A model generated the notes under the pieces. That model worked only from the letters and a program-made list of their open reading frames with translations, was not told the DNA's origin and ran no database searches. From Nematostella vectensis (taxonomy: Eukaryota; Cnidaria; Anthozoa; Actiniaria; Edwardsiidae), in the NCBI RefSeq assembly GCF_932526225.1, contig NC_064048.1:8580515-8644514 (forward strand): a DNA stretch of 64,000 bases, read 5' to 3'. The first letter of the stretch is position 1; each line of letters begins with the position of its first letter. The position numbers and the translations under genes are program-made. Positions 51,067 through 63,910 of this stretch are shown one piece after another.

Positions 51067-53395
51067 TTAACCAATTATTGCAGTTTTAGGACAAAGTCGT
51101 ATTCCATTCTCGCAAAAGCACGACTTGTTAATTCCAAAGTACTCTCCGGAAGAATATTCCTTTCCTTTATAAGTGCACTTCCCATTCTCTGCAATGATAA
51201 GAAGTTTTTTTTTTTTTGCATGAGTTACAGTACGCGTAGCTGCCTTGAAAGTCCGAAATGATAAGTTGATGTATGATTTACCAGTATAGTCCCCATGTCC
51301 TCTCCCTTTTCTCAGAATAGTCCCCATGCCCTTTTCCCTAGAATAGTCCCCATGCCCTTTCCCTAGAATAGTCCCCATGCCCTTTCTCTAGAATAGTCCC
51401 CATGCCCTTTCCCTAGAATAGTCCCCATGCCCTTTCCCTAGAATAGTCCCCATGCCCTTTCTCTAGAATAGTCCCCATGCCCTTTCCCTAGAATAGTCCC
51501 CATGCCCTTTCCCTAGAATAGTCCCCATGCCCTTTCCCTAGAATAGTCCCCATGCCCTTTCCCTAGAATAGTCCCCATGCCCTTTCTCTAGAATAGTCCC
51601 CATGCCCTTTCCCTAGAATAGTCCCCATGCCCTTTCCCTAGAATAGTCCCTACTGCTATTGATCGTTTGTGTAACTCTCTTTCTAATTCTTCATTGGGTA
51701 ATATATTTTTATACACCTATTTCAGAAAAGGTTTGTTGCACTTCGGTTATCGCGCTGTGTGTGTCGTAACCCGAGGGGCACCATGGGAGAAATTAATTGT
51801 GTTATCCAAACAGTGCTAAAAATGCCCGCTTCGTAGTCCTTAGATGTTGGATAGAGGGTTATTTAGATGAGATTTTTTTCTAGGCTTTTCTATCGATTAA
51901 GAAGTATTGTTTTATTTGGGGGGTCAAAGTTGACACTGTGGCGATATTCGCACAATTTGGTAGCATAGATAGACAATTCGTACGGGAGGATGAGCTGGGA
52001 ACTTGAAGTTTCGGGAGCATGAAGAGCTAATTGTGCTGGATCGATCTTAGAAAATCCGACTTTGACTTTAGCTAAGATAGCTGACATTATCTACAGAAGC
52101 AAGGCGCTGAATTTGCTCTATCCTCAATCCATTACTACTTTTAAAAAGTTTACGTGTAATTTTAGTCATTTAAAGTCTACTTGCAAAATATTTTAGTTGT
52201 AATTCTATCAAATTTTAGGTTAGACAGATATCTCTACAAAGACGAGAAGAACTCAGGGCTGATTAATGGGCAAACATCCTTATGTTTGACCCAGATATGC
52301 TGGTGTTTTATGGACGAGTCTGGTTTGTAAAGTTTTTACTTACGACAACCACGCACTTCGAGCCCCGCAACAATTTTTTTTTCTGTTTCCCGTTATCGCT
52401 CAAAAAGACTTATATACAGTTAGTCGTTCTTTCGTTTAAAAACGTGATTTCTGATTATTTTTATCTTCTACGAACAAACAAATCACAAGAAATTACGGCC
52501 ACAGTTTCACCTGTTATTCTAGTCGTTCCGGGATCCCAGTAAAAACCAATCTGCAAGTTTTCTTCCGCCAATTTTCCGCTGTGTTGCTAAAGTAGAAATC
52601 GTTTCCACTCACTAAAATTTGTGAACTTTTTCACATCCTAAATTCTATAGCTGTCAATGACAGACTTTTTGTCAGCCCAAAGAACTTTTAGGCAAATACT
52701 TACGGCTGACATATTTTAAGACTCCGTCCCCACGTATCCGATTTCGTTTGAAAGCGTAACCTTTTTGATACGGATTCGGGTATCGTCCACACGGAAACGC
52801 GAAAACGACTACCGAAAACGGAACGATTTGAAAACGATCTCCAGAGTGGGACAATTTGAAAACGATACCCTTTCGGAGCCGTGGGAACGGACGAAAACGG
52901 AACCTTTCGAAAACGATGGCGTGATAACTCAGGTCCAGTCCACTTGGCGCGCGAGTACGCATGCGCTGTAGAGCTATTGTTGTTATAGTTTTCGTATCGT
53001 TTTTGCGTATTCGTGGGGACGGGTCGTATCAAAATGAAAACGCTTCCTGTGGACGCGGATCTTTTTTGAAAACGGAAGAAAAAGGTTGCGTTTTCAAACG
53101 AAAACGGATACGTGGGGACAGGGTCTAAATCTCCCGCCTGTCTGAAATTAGATCCCATGATACACCGCGGGTTACGACACACACATCCGCGATAACGAAA
53201 GTGCAACCTCTTTTGAAATAGGTATATACACTGAAATTTAATAACATTTTCAAAGGACGTCTGAGCTCTCTTGATGGAATTTAAACTGAAAAAATGCTTA
53301 CTCGTCTCTTTATCTTGCATCTCAGGGTCCGCACCTGCACTTACACAATTCCAAACCAACGCACAAAGCAGGATAAGCACAACGGTGTTCCTCAT
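51067..53395 (-). CDS. Small secreted four-cysteine peptide precursor, copy 2
   Basis: Two coding exons, 53302-53395 and 51067-51188, phase-1 intron, 71 aa. The first 27 residues equal those of copy 1, including the whole signal peptide. The mature part differs (core KGKEYSSGE; C-x18-C-x-C-x6-C) and has a longer tail after the last Cys. The Lys-Arg pair of copy 1 is replaced by Thr-Lys. The intron carries a 25-bp tandem array and a MITE. A signal sequence conserved while the mature part diverges is common in fast-evolving secreted peptide families, including venom and defence peptides; the function here is unknown. Confidence 0.75.
51285..51652. repeat. Homogeneous 25-bp tandem array in the intron of peptide gene 2
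   Basis: About 14 copies of a 25-bp unit (AGAATAGTCCCCATGCCCTT plus TCCCT or TCTCT), nearly uniform in length. It is homologous in position and sequence to the array at 44,440-45,290. Confidence 0.95.
52720..53125. mobile_element. MITE, 406 bp, TAA target duplication
   Basis: Ends GACTCCGTCCCCACGTATCC and, on the other strand, GACCCTGTCCCCACGTATCC. TAA flanks it at 52,717-52,719 and 53,126-53,128. The interior is full of GAAAACG repeats in both orientations. It lies in the intron of peptide gene 2 and has no coding capacity. Harbinger-like by target site, not proven. Confidence 0.8.
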
Positions 53396-55538
53396 GGTTT
53401 ATTCTAGGTCCTCTTAAAAGAAAACATCGTTTTTAGCGTCATAGATAAGATGAAATGTGACCACCAATCTTAACACATAAATAGATGAAATCGACCAATA
53501 TAGTTCGGACATTGAGCGTTCGTGAGTAAAAAGGGCACTGCAATTTGCTGGCTAGTCCGTTGACTGACAAGGGACTTACCGAGATCTTTCGCCTTTGCAC
53601 AGATAACAGCAGATATTTCTTTAGAGTAACTCTTTTAGATAAACGAAAATTGCAATTGAATAACGTCAAGCTGTCGTGGTCTCTTTTATAGCGTGCTAAA
53701 TCAATTTAGTATTCATTGAAGTTTTGTATATGAAAACTGTTGCTATGACGATTACTGATATGGACACTTGGACATAAGCTAGCAATATTTGAAATAAGCC
53801 TAAAAACAACAAGCACGTTATTTTTGTATCCATGATTCCTTTAAAAATTGAGATGGATGAGAACACAATAATATATGTCATGTCACACTAAGTATTGAAC
53901 TCTCTATTCTTTTCAGTTATTCTTCTCTTTTGATAAGTGATAAAGTGAGAGAACTGAGAAGTCTACGTAGGGTGTCAACTGGTCAAAACAGTAACATAAC
54001 ACTGCAATGGAATTTCCAATATTGTCATTAAGAAAATGAATATTTTAAATTATCCTAAAAACAAGCACTTTTGTACAACAAAACACTTTATTTTTGTATC
54101 CATTATTCTTTAAAAAAATAAGACGGATAATAACACCATATATTCATGTCACAAACGTTTTGAACACTCTATTCTTTTCAGTTATTCTTCAGACACGGTT
54201 TCTCTTTTGATAAGTGAGATGTGAGACAAGTGAGAAATTAAAAGTCTAAGTAGGGTTTTAACTGGTCAAACAGTAATAACATAACAACACTGAAATCCAT
54301 ATTGAATTTCCAATAATGTCATGAAGAAAATAATTAATGCTTTACTTAGATAATTGCTAAATGAGAAAACAATTACTTAATTTTTATTTTTCATTCTGAA
54401 ATTTTCATGATTACTTGAAAATGTTAAGATGTTTTCTTCTTGCCGTTGCTAAGGGAATCTTATAATGGCTCAAACATTCTGTCTGCATGGTCTTCGTTTG
54501 GCGTCAATTTACATTTTTATAGGGTTGATGTTCTAGTGGCATATCTTGGCGACCAACTTTGCTGCCATTTTCAATATTCCAATTACTAAACCACTTTCTG
54601 GTCTCTCAAACTAACGCATTATTTGGTAGGCGCCTTTCGGAGAAGTAGAATGGAAACCATTTCAGTGCTGGCAAATAAAAGGGCTTCGGTATATTTTCTT
54701 TGTTTACTTTTATGGCGGAAGTCAGGATGTAATTTAGCTGTTGGACATCATAGGCGAGAGCTCGCAGATGTTAAAAACTGCAGCAGTTTAACCTATAGCG
54801 ACAGGAAAAAGTGATTCCAAACCTTGACATGGAAGCCATTTCGCAGTCATGACGTCCATAAGACCCCGACAGAAAGCTCCGGGCGTCGAAAAAACGAACA
54901 AACAAACAACAAACAAAAGATACATATTTACACACTAAAAACAAAAAATCACAAAGCTAAGAATGAATTCGAGCTTTATTTAAACCGTAAAGGTTTGGCG
55001 AAAACTTTAAGAAGTGTTCATTAAAGACTTTGAGGGAAAAAGATATGAAAAAATGAATGAAAAACGATTGCATCGTCGTCTTTCCAATACGCAAATCACG
55101 AAACAAACTGAGAGTAAACAGACAATGACCCATCTAAGTTTACAATTAGAAGTGTGAGAAGTGACTCTGATACCCTTTGTATACAGGACAATGCATAATG
55201 TTCAGGGATAATTCACACTCACAAATTTGGTTCCAGGGGCTGTGGTGTGTGTGTGTGTGTTTGTGGAGGGGGAAGGGAGGGGCGGGGCGGGGGAGGGGAG
55301 GGGGGAGTTAAGAGGAAGCGGGGTTCACGCACGTTTCGTATATCAAGCCCCCTCCCCCCCGGAATTCCTGTAAATGTTTTGCAGCCTTTGTATAAATTGA
55401 TAATAATATATTAATAATATAGATAACATGACACCAACATGATTGTCCACAAGCGCCTCGTAGGAATAAGATTTATATTTGTAGGATATTTCCTAGGCTG
55501 CTAAGCATACTAGATATTTCCAGGATATTTTCAATATT

Positions 55539-56100
55539 TCAAGCACACATCACTGCTCCTCCTTCTTTGCACGTGCAAAGCCCGTGGTCGAAGATTTCAC
55601 CGGGAGAATACTTCTTTCCATTATAAGTGCATTTAATCTCCTCTGCAATGAGATAATTTAATTGAAGTGTTAGCTCGTCTATGCAGAAAAAAATCCTGTG
55701 GCCCTAAGACTCACTGAAAACTTTTACTTTAACCATTAATATCTAGCTTTATAAATTTCGAATTAAAAAATGTTGGTTTTAAAAGACGTGACGTTTTTTT
55801 CTTAAAAGCAAAAATGAAAGCATTAGAAATACACTTCGAATCACTGAGAAATTCAATCACTACGAAAATAGAAACGGCACAATTCTATTGCTAAAGTACA
55901 GAATAATTTATGATAAATTTTATTTTTAAAGCAGCAGTGCCAAAAATGCTCATGTCCACAGTCTTTAAATAACACACACTTTTATTACCCTTTTCCGCAC
56001 TGTTAATCGACGATTGTGGTCGATGAATTTCTGTCCCATTCGCGAGCACGCCACTCAAGACAAATATAGAAAATAGAATAAAAACAGCGGCGTTCTTCAT
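55539..56100 (-). CDS. Small secreted four-cysteine peptide precursor, copy 3
   Basis: Two coding exons, 55989-56100 and 55539-55642, phase-1 intron of only 346 bp without a tandem array, 71 aa. It has a signal peptide (MKNAAVFILFSIFVLSGVLA) that differs from copies 1 and 2, a spacer with a possible N-glycosylation site (NGT), and a mature part with core NGKKYSPGE and C-x17-C-x-C-x7-C. Gene structure and cysteine pattern match copies 1 and 2, so this is the older paralogue. A TTTTTGCAG acceptor about 30 bp before the ATG again suggests a noncoding first exon. Confidence 0.75.
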
Positions 56101-56992
56101 GATTTTATCTTGGGTCTTCGAATATTTTCCTGCAAAAAGCGAAAAAGCCAAAACCAGTTCGCGTTACGTCACAATCGGCTGGTTGACTTCTAATCTTGTC
56201 CCTTGATATCTCGCGCAACCTGTGAATAAAAGTGTCACATTTTCTTCGTAATTTTGAATTTTCTTTTTTCAAAGAAGGCTCCTTTATTGTTTAAGGGAGA
56301 AACTATATAGAAAATCATTTGAAACAGCAAAGCAGAAATCACTCAGACTTAGCCGGGAATTCAAGTTATCTTGAGGCAACTGTAAGTCAAGCCCATTTCC
56401 AGAAATCAGTTAGTAGTATATCGTGACATAGCGAATATCCGTAAATTAATATCTGAAAATAAAACATAATTAACAAAGCAGCCTTATGCTGCATCAACAA
56501 GGTTTTTCTTTGCCTGATAACTTGCCAAGTTTCTCATTGTGTTCAATTCTTACTAGCTAAATGATCACTTAGTAACATGTACAGCACCGTCTATTCAGTT
56601 TTGTTCGTGGTTCTGTCCACTCTTGGGAGATTGAGATTTGGGCCAGTTTAATTAAAACTCCTTTAAACTGGTTAAGTGCTGCTGTAAATGCGGTATTAGA
56701 CAGCATTTATGTGTCTGAAGGTCTCAACTTTCTTACCTATGTTTCTATCATTTGAGGAGCTACTGTAGAGCGCACACAATCGTGTTCCATTCGAAGAAGA
56801 TTTCACGCGCGCGAGGAAACAATAAGATTTCTCTTTTATTTGTTTCGTGGAGCGGGTACCTACTATGACACAGGTGTACCACAAAGGAGACCTCGAAACA
56901 CAGGTAACCCAACGAATTTACAGCTGTCTCCTAGTATCCCACAGTGCACAGGGGTCATTACCCATGATGCGTAGCGTGTGTAGGAGGGTTTC
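56101..56992. promoter_or_regulatory. Divergent interval between peptide gene 3 and IFT46
   Basis: About 890 bp separate the two start codons, which face away from each other. Nothing else is recognised. The IFT46 promoter and 5' UTR must lie at the right end; no TATA box or RFX-type site was identified with confidence. Confidence 0.4.
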
Positions 56993-59900
56993 ATGGCTGA
57001 TTCTGACGAAGAACGAACCAAGGTGCGTAGTATTTTTCGTTATTTTTGCCGTTTAGTTCTACAATATTGTAATTATAAAGGACCTGCGATAAAAGGCGAT
57101 AGATGGGCTATATACATTTAAAATTTTAAGCTTGAAAAATATAGATTTTGTGTCAGAATTTACTCTGACATTTTAGAGTTTTCCTTGGATACCGATTGAT
57201 CGTCATAACGCTCCGTTGGTTGCTATAACATTTTTATTCATATTTTATGCTTGAACTTAACCAGTTTCTTGAGGAATTATTTGCTATTAAGTACAAAAAA
57301 ACTGACGCTTCGTGGATTTCCAGGTTTGTAATTGTTGTAGTCGATGCTGAGTTCTGTTTAATCAACCAGCGCGGGAAAACAAATTGAGAATATCTGAAAA
57401 TGGAATGAAGTTTTCAGTTTAATCCAAATCAGTCGTCCTTTACTTGGCACAATCGATACTTTATACTGTACGATAACGGCTCGGGCCCTCGTTTTTTTTC
57501 CATCAGAATCAAAAACTTTTTCTATTGTTTTATCGATAGAGGAAGTTTCCACATAATCAACTTATAAAAGCTGTTTTTTTTTTTTCTAAATAATTTTCAT
57601 CGTAGAATATCTCTGCTGTTGTATGTGGAAAACCTTCATTTTACCAGGTTTTATATTCCAGGTTTTTAATTGAGTAATGCATTATTTTGAAGCTTTATAC
57701 ACTGTTTATTAAATGCCTTATGCATCAATCCTAAGTTTTTTACCCAGGTTTTTATTGACATATAATTCTAATTCAGGCAAAACTAGTAGTGAACCAGCAC
57801 TATGACGAGACAGTTGAAGTCAACGACGACGAGGAAGTAGCCAGTACCTTTACCCCTAGTCCACGCCCGGGCGGAGCATCAAGGCCAGGTTACGCTCCTG
57901 GTAAGGCACATGCTACTTTGCCAGGGTTTTAAAATGGGTGTAGGGACAAAATGCTAAGTTGTTTTCATAATAACATTGGTATTGGTAATATATACAACTC
58001 ACCAACAAATCTTATATTGATATAGGTTGATTGCCACCAGATAATTTGAGTCACCATAATTCTGGTGTGTTCTATGCACTGTATGTGACTCCTTAATTGT
58101 AGAAAAGGTTTTGCTACTGGTATCATGAAACCTACTAAACTATCTTGTATTTTGTCAGTCATAACAACAAGATTAGTTTCGAAATAATGTATGGGTTATA
58201 GATGACAGACTGATATTTAACAATTTCATAAATAATTTGAGCTATCGAAACTTGAAAAAAAAACTTTCTATAGAAGTTACACCTCATGTTTCTGATAGGC
58301 TCAGCAGATTCATTTAAAAGTATCACTTTAATAAAGCTGAGTGCCAAATTGGCCAAAGTTGTTTAGCAAATAATGTTAAGAATCATATCATATCCTGTAA
58401 GTAATGGTTATCAAATAGATGGGCTGATAAACATAATTCATAACAATTCCAGAACTGCAGTTTTCTTGCTTGTGTGCCTCTTATGATGTTCACACGGCTT
58501 TTAGAGAGCAGGAGCTAGCTCTTTATATTATGATTCCCATGACCCATTGTGTGTCATAACACATGGATCTACCGCATTTACCCGCATATATGTAAGCCAC
58601 ACTTTTTTCACTTCAAAATGACCTCAAAATTAGGGTGCATCTATATGCGGAATGCCATTTTTTATAAACGAAGTTGAAACCAATGGTGACTTTCAAACGT
58701 AAGACGATACCAAAAATAGAGGACAGTCATGGCATTGTTCTTCACGGTAACTCTTTAGTTTTAGTTCTATTTAATCGTTCACTAACCAATGGCAAATTTG
58801 CTTTTTGCGGCATTTCTTTCTTGAATGACTGTAGCACGCAATGCAACTTTTAAACATTTGAATATTGACTTTTTTACTATTTTGGGCTCAAAATTTTTGG
58901 TGTGTCTGATACGTGGTAAATATGGTACCGTATCTCAGATTGCCAACTTAGAATAGGTGAACAATAGATAAGGGTACTGATTTCAAGAACTTGTCAAACA
59001 ATTAAGTGATGAAATATCGACAGGTCGGGATTCAATGTCTATGACTGACCAAAGTGACGATGAGTTCAACCATGACAATCTAGAACAGGGCAAGGTAAGG
59101 TTTTTTATCTACTTTTTACCACACAAGCAGTGAAATCATAAACATTAAAGCAATAGAGAGCAATATATACATATGTAATGTCTATCCCAGCAAACCACCC
59201 CCAAAATATTCAAACAAGCAACTGGGGTATCAACATATTTTAGGCCCATAATTGCAATTTTCCAGATAAGACAATAGACTTGTGAGAAAGTTCCCAGTTG
59301 TATTCTTGGTTACCCTTTCAAAATTGTTAAAAGTTTAGTTAGCACAGAAAGGTTAAAGCCCTCCCCTGGTTTAATTCAGTGAAAATACCTCTTGAAATGG
59401 GGATAACAGTAAGGTATGGGAAGTGGGGAAATGTAATGAATTGTAGTAGATGTCAACAGATTACAGCCTCACAGACACCCATTCCTTCAAAGTCTAGATT
59501 GCTGCTTTTTAGAGTTACATATGAATGACTAGGAACTGTATCTGGTTCATGTGCCATATTTATTATATGGAATATAAAGCAGGGTCGACAACAGGCTCTG
59601 GAGGCTGGCCTTTTGTTAAATGCTTTTTATAATTAATTGCATCTAATAATAATGCTTGTGTCGCAGAGCCAGCCAGATTATCATCAGGGTGGTGGTGCGA
59701 TGACAAATCCTGCTAATAATGCACCTCCGCCCCGCCGCCCTCCTCCACAAAGCATGGGAGGAGATGATGATGATGATGACGAGGATGATGAACAGAGTGA
59801 CAGCTCAGATGATGACGACGATGACGATAACAATCATGGACCTGCTGTTGAAGGGTATGTACAAAGGTTGCCAGTAACCCTGATCAGCATTCCTTCACTT

Positions 59901-62900
59901 TTAAGAAAAAATTACAAAATACAACTTCAATCTCTTCAATTGCCTCAAACAATGTTATTAGAACATACTGACCTGCACTTCACATGGAAGATGAGTCAAG
60001 ATAACAGAACTCTTAAAAGTCACCAGAAAAAAGATGTGCTTGATGTTGATGAATTTTAAGAGGAACAGAATAAAATTCAGGAATACTGAAAATCTGTTTC
60101 TTTTTAATGCTACTCTTAGGTGTCGACATTTTCTTTGACCACAATGTACTATATGTTCTTTCCAGGTAAATGAGGCTGTGTTACTGATCAAATCATGGCT
60201 CTCCTAATTTATACATTTATCTGCTAATGAAATCTTACTGTTATCAGCAGATGATATCTATACCCTAATTTTGTTGTTTCAGAGCATATGACCCTGCAGA
60301 CTATGAACACTTGCCTGTCAGTCAAGAGATCAAAGAGCTGTTTCAGTACATCACCAGATACACGCCTCAGTCTATCGACCTGGAGCACAAACTGAAGCCC
60401 TTCATACCTGATTTCATCCCTGCTGTCGGGGATATTGATGCCTTTATCAAGGTGTGTTCTTTAGAGCTCCTTTGGAATATATGTCACATTTTTAGACGGG
60501 GAACTTGAAAAAAGGGCCTTGAATTAGGGAAAAAGTAGGATGACTTGTCTAAAAGATATTTGACTTATTAATATTTGATTTCTCAAATTTGCTTACTGGA
60601 AATAAATCTGTTTCTCATCCTGGAAAACCTGAAAAATATCAAAGATAGGCTACTTCTTTTTCCTGTACGAAAGTTTATCTGTTATTTGTGTTTCCCACTG
60701 GAAATAATCTATAAATTAAAGGTTATTAGAGAAAAGAAAAGAAAATTTGTTGTTAAATCCTTGGAAGCCTGTGCATAACCAAGTCTAGTCTCTAATGATT
60801 ACATATGCATCCTAAGCTCCACATGCCTTCTTTTATGTCAATCATTCTGCTATTTGCCTCTTTTTAACAGGTGACTCGTCCTGATGGAAAACCTGAGACC
60901 CTTGGTCTCATTGTACTGGATGAACCCACGGCAAAACAGTCAGACCCAACAGGTAGATATTTCACATACAAAGACACCTCTAAGGAAGTAATTTGTTAGG
61001 CTCTTATTATACAGGACAAACTTACAGCCAAACAGTCGGACCCAACAGCTACATATTTCACATACATAGACACCTCTAGGGTAATAATTTGATAGGCTCT
61101 CATTGTACAGGACAAACCCACAGCCAAACAGTCGGACCCAACAGCTACATATTTCACATGCATAGACACCTCTAAAGTAGTAATTTGATAGGCTCTCATT
61201 GTACAGAACAAAACCACAGCCAAACAGTCGGACCCAACAGCTACATATTTCACATGCATAGACACCTCTAAAGTAGTAATTTGATAGGCTCTCATTGTAC
61301 AGAACAAAACCACAGCCAAACAGTCGGACCCAACAGCTACATATTTCACATGCATAGACACCTCTAAAGTAGTAATTTGATAGGCTCTCATTGTACAGAA
61401 CAAAACCACAGCCAAACAGTCGGACCCAACAGCTACTTATTTCACATACATAGACACCTCTAAAGTAGTAATTTGATAGGCTCTCATTGTACAGGACAAA
61501 ACCACAGCCAAACAGTCGGACCCAACAGCTACATATTTCACATACATAGACACCTCTAAAGTAGTAATTTGATAGGCTCTCATTGTACAGGACAAAACCA
61601 CAGCCAAACAGTCGGACCCAACAGCTACATATTTCACATGCATAGACACCTCTAAAGTAGTAATTTGATAGGCTCTCATTGTACAGGACAAACCCACAGC
61701 CAAACAGTCGGACCCAACAGCTGCTTATTTCACATACAAAGTCTAGGGTTGCACTTACAGTACAGTTAGTGATAGGCTAGGGTCTTCTTGTACAGGATAA
61801 ACCCACTGCCAAACACTCAGACCAACATGTACATATACAGTATTTCAGGTGAGACACCTAGTCTAGGGCAGTGATGGGTAAGGCTTATATTGTACAGAAC
61901 AAACAAACCACAGCCAAAGAGTCAGACCCAACCAATACTACAGTATTCCACATGTTCTAGGGATGCCCTTGGGGTAGTGACGGATGAGGTTAGTTGCATG
62001 GTTAGGGTCTCATTGTTTTCCACCCTTGGGATAATGACGGGTTAGGGTCTTGTTTTCCACCCTTGGGATAATGATGGATTAGGGTCTAATTGTTTTCCAC
62101 CCTTGGGATAATGATGGGTTAGGGTCTAATTGTTTTCGACCCTTGGGATAATGACGGGTTAGGGTCTAATTTTTTTCCACCCTTGGGATAATAATGGGTT
62201 AGGGTCTAATTGTTTTCCACCCTTGGGATAATAATGGGTTAGGGTCTTATTGTTTTCCACCCTTGGGATAATGATGGGTTAGGGTCTTATTGTTTTCCAC
62301 CCTTGGGATAATGATGGGTTAGGGTCTTATTGTGCTGGAGAAACCAACCGTCAAATTATTCCGCATATTCCACTTGATCTATGGTAATCTGTAGTACTGT
62401 AACTGTTTAGTTTTATAATCATATCATTCTGGCTTAAAAGGCTTATGTCATTTTTTTTAGTGCTTGACCTACAACTAAGGACCATCTCAAAGCAGACGAA
62501 TCTCAAAGCTATGGTGAGATCCTCGAGAATGCGGCTCTCAATAAGAAAGGGATGGAATAAAATGATGGAATAAAATGATGGTGATAAAATGATGATAAAA
62601 TAGAAGGAGGGATGTGGTACATTTATTTCCACAGAGAGATAACACAGAATCCAAGGGCATTCCATAGTATATACTAGGTGGGGGGGCAAGATACAGTATT
62701 TGCACCCATTGTTTTTTGCTGATTTCTGTTTTCATTTGTCCAGACTGTGAGAAGTATTGAAGATCTGGACCAGAACCCAAAAGCTATTGATACCTGGATT
62801 GACAGCATAAGGTATGTATGCTGTGATATCAATTAGCCTCTAAGTAACCTGTATTGTACTGAGAAATATCAACCAGGCTCAGGGATAAGCCACTAAAGAA

Positions 62901-63598
62901 AGAGTTTACATAAAAGAGTTTACATAATAACTGCCATGCTGTCCCATTAAAGTCCCAAAACATGTTTTATAGAGTCAGCTTGTATGTAGTGGATTTATGC
63001 ATGAATAAAGCATCTCACCCCTTTCAGTTGCCACAGTACAAAGTACCTAATTTTCTTTCACTAGAATTAATTTTAGATAAAGATATAGATGTACCTCTAT
63101 TCTCTTCTTATTCACCACTTGTCACTGTGTCTCAAGAGTGGGTGACTAAAACGTATCTTGAATAACAGTTTATGCTATTTTATAGAGGATATTACATTGC
63201 CTTCTTCGGTTTAATTCTATCAGTTTAATCATCTTGATATCACCTAAGTATTACCTGCTCTGTTCATTGTTTAATGTTATGTAATTTAGAGATCTAGGCT
63301 TCTGTACTTCATGACTTTGCTTGAACCCTGTCTCACTTACATTCCCTGTATTAAATAGTCCAAATCCAGAAAGTGAATGCTTTATCTGCGTCTTTTTATC
63401 TAGGGAGCTTCACAGGCAGAAGCCAGCACCCACAGTGCATTACCAACGGTAGGGATGACACTTCCAGTCTCTCTTTTCTAGGACTTCAGCAACAATTTTT
63501 TCATACTTTGATTTTTTTTCTTGTCTCTAAGAAATATGCCAGATATCGAGACACTAATGCAGGAATGGCCGTCTGAATTTGAGGACCTACTCAATACT
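56993..63598 (+). CDS. IFT46: Intraflagellar transport protein 46, 5' part (10 exons, runs off the window)
   Basis: Core IFT-B protein needed for cilium assembly. Exons: 56993-57022, 57777-57900, 59024-59094, 59667-59854, 60283-60451, 60871-60952, 62461-62513, 62744-62811, 63404-63448, 63532-63598, giving 299 residues in frame; the C-terminal exons lie beyond the window. Residues 1-140 are low-complexity (Asp/Glu tracts, proline-rich PPPRRPPPQ), as usual for the family. The conserved core follows: YDPADYEHLPVSQEIKELFQ, LKPFIPDFIPAVGDIDAFIK, RPDGKPETLGLIVLDEP, NPKAIDTWIDSI, and MPDIETLMQEWPSEFEDLL. These are close to the vertebrate protein. Intron 6 contains a tandem array copied from the end of exon 6. 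Confidence 0.96.
60953..61960 (+). repeat. 96-bp tandem array made from the end of IFT46 exon 6
   Basis: About eight 96-bp units follow exon 6 (matching CAGTCGGACCC positions near 61,033, 61,129, 61,225, 61,321, 61,417, 61,513, 61,609, 61,705), then two diverged ones to about 61,960. Each unit copies roughly the last 50 bp of exon 6 (ATTGTACTGGATGAACCC ... CAGACCCAACAG) and about 45 bp of intron. The authentic donor CAACAG/GTAGAT is CAACAGCTACAT in the array copies, so they lack the GT, and each carries TGA TAG in the exon frame. Confidence 0.93.
62014..62335. repeat. 40-bp tandem array in IFT46 intron 6
   Basis: About eight copies of a 40-bp unit (TTGTTTTCCACCCTTGGGAT, then AATGATGGGTTAGGGTCTAA). 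The array ends in GGGTCTTATTGTGCTGGAG, which resembles the exon 6 segment GGTCTCATTGTACTGGATG, so it may have grown from the edge of another exon-derived copy. Confidence 0.9.
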
Positions 63599-63737
63599 GT
63601 AAGTTGAATTTTCTGTGTTTGGAGTCTAGACTTGGAGTCTACAACCATCCATGATTAGCCAATTAAATGTATAACTAGAAAGACTACAGACAAGCTGTAG
63701 AAAAACTAAATGGTCTGCTTAGGTGTGGGGTAGACAA

Positions 63738-63910
63738 GGTATAAATCAACACAAGGTGGAAAATGTTGAACGCCTGTGTGAAACAGAGTAGTTGCTCTGA
63801 CATTTCGAGCCCTCTGACAAAGGGTTAACGCTCCAAACGTCAGCGCAACTACTATGTATGTTTCACACTGGCATTCAACATACCTTTTCAACATTGTGTT
63901 GATTTATACC
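63738..63910. mobile_element. Palindromic MITE-like element, 173 bp
   Basis: Ends GGTATAAATCAACACAA in inverted orientation, with a second inverted pair inside (TGTGAAAC ... GTTTCACA). The middle carries CTCTGACAAAGGGTTAACGC and a further CAAACGTCAGC, a core I associate with interspersed repeats of several marine invertebrates (from memory, unverified). No target duplication is evident. Confidence 0.6.

Noticed and set aside
51781..52660. Possible additional exon of the peptide genes
   Set aside because: The open frames here have no signal peptide or cysteine pattern and lie in the intron of peptide gene 2.
60996..61703. Minus-strand open frames encoding a 32-residue repeat
   Set aside because: They are the antisense of the 96-bp IFT46 intronic array; openness follows from the unit length being a multiple of three.
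62014..62335. Repeated GGGTTAGGG suggestive of telomeric repeats
   Set aside because: The TTAGGG is one part of a 40-bp unit and is not itself tandemly repeated, so it is not an interstitial telomere tract.
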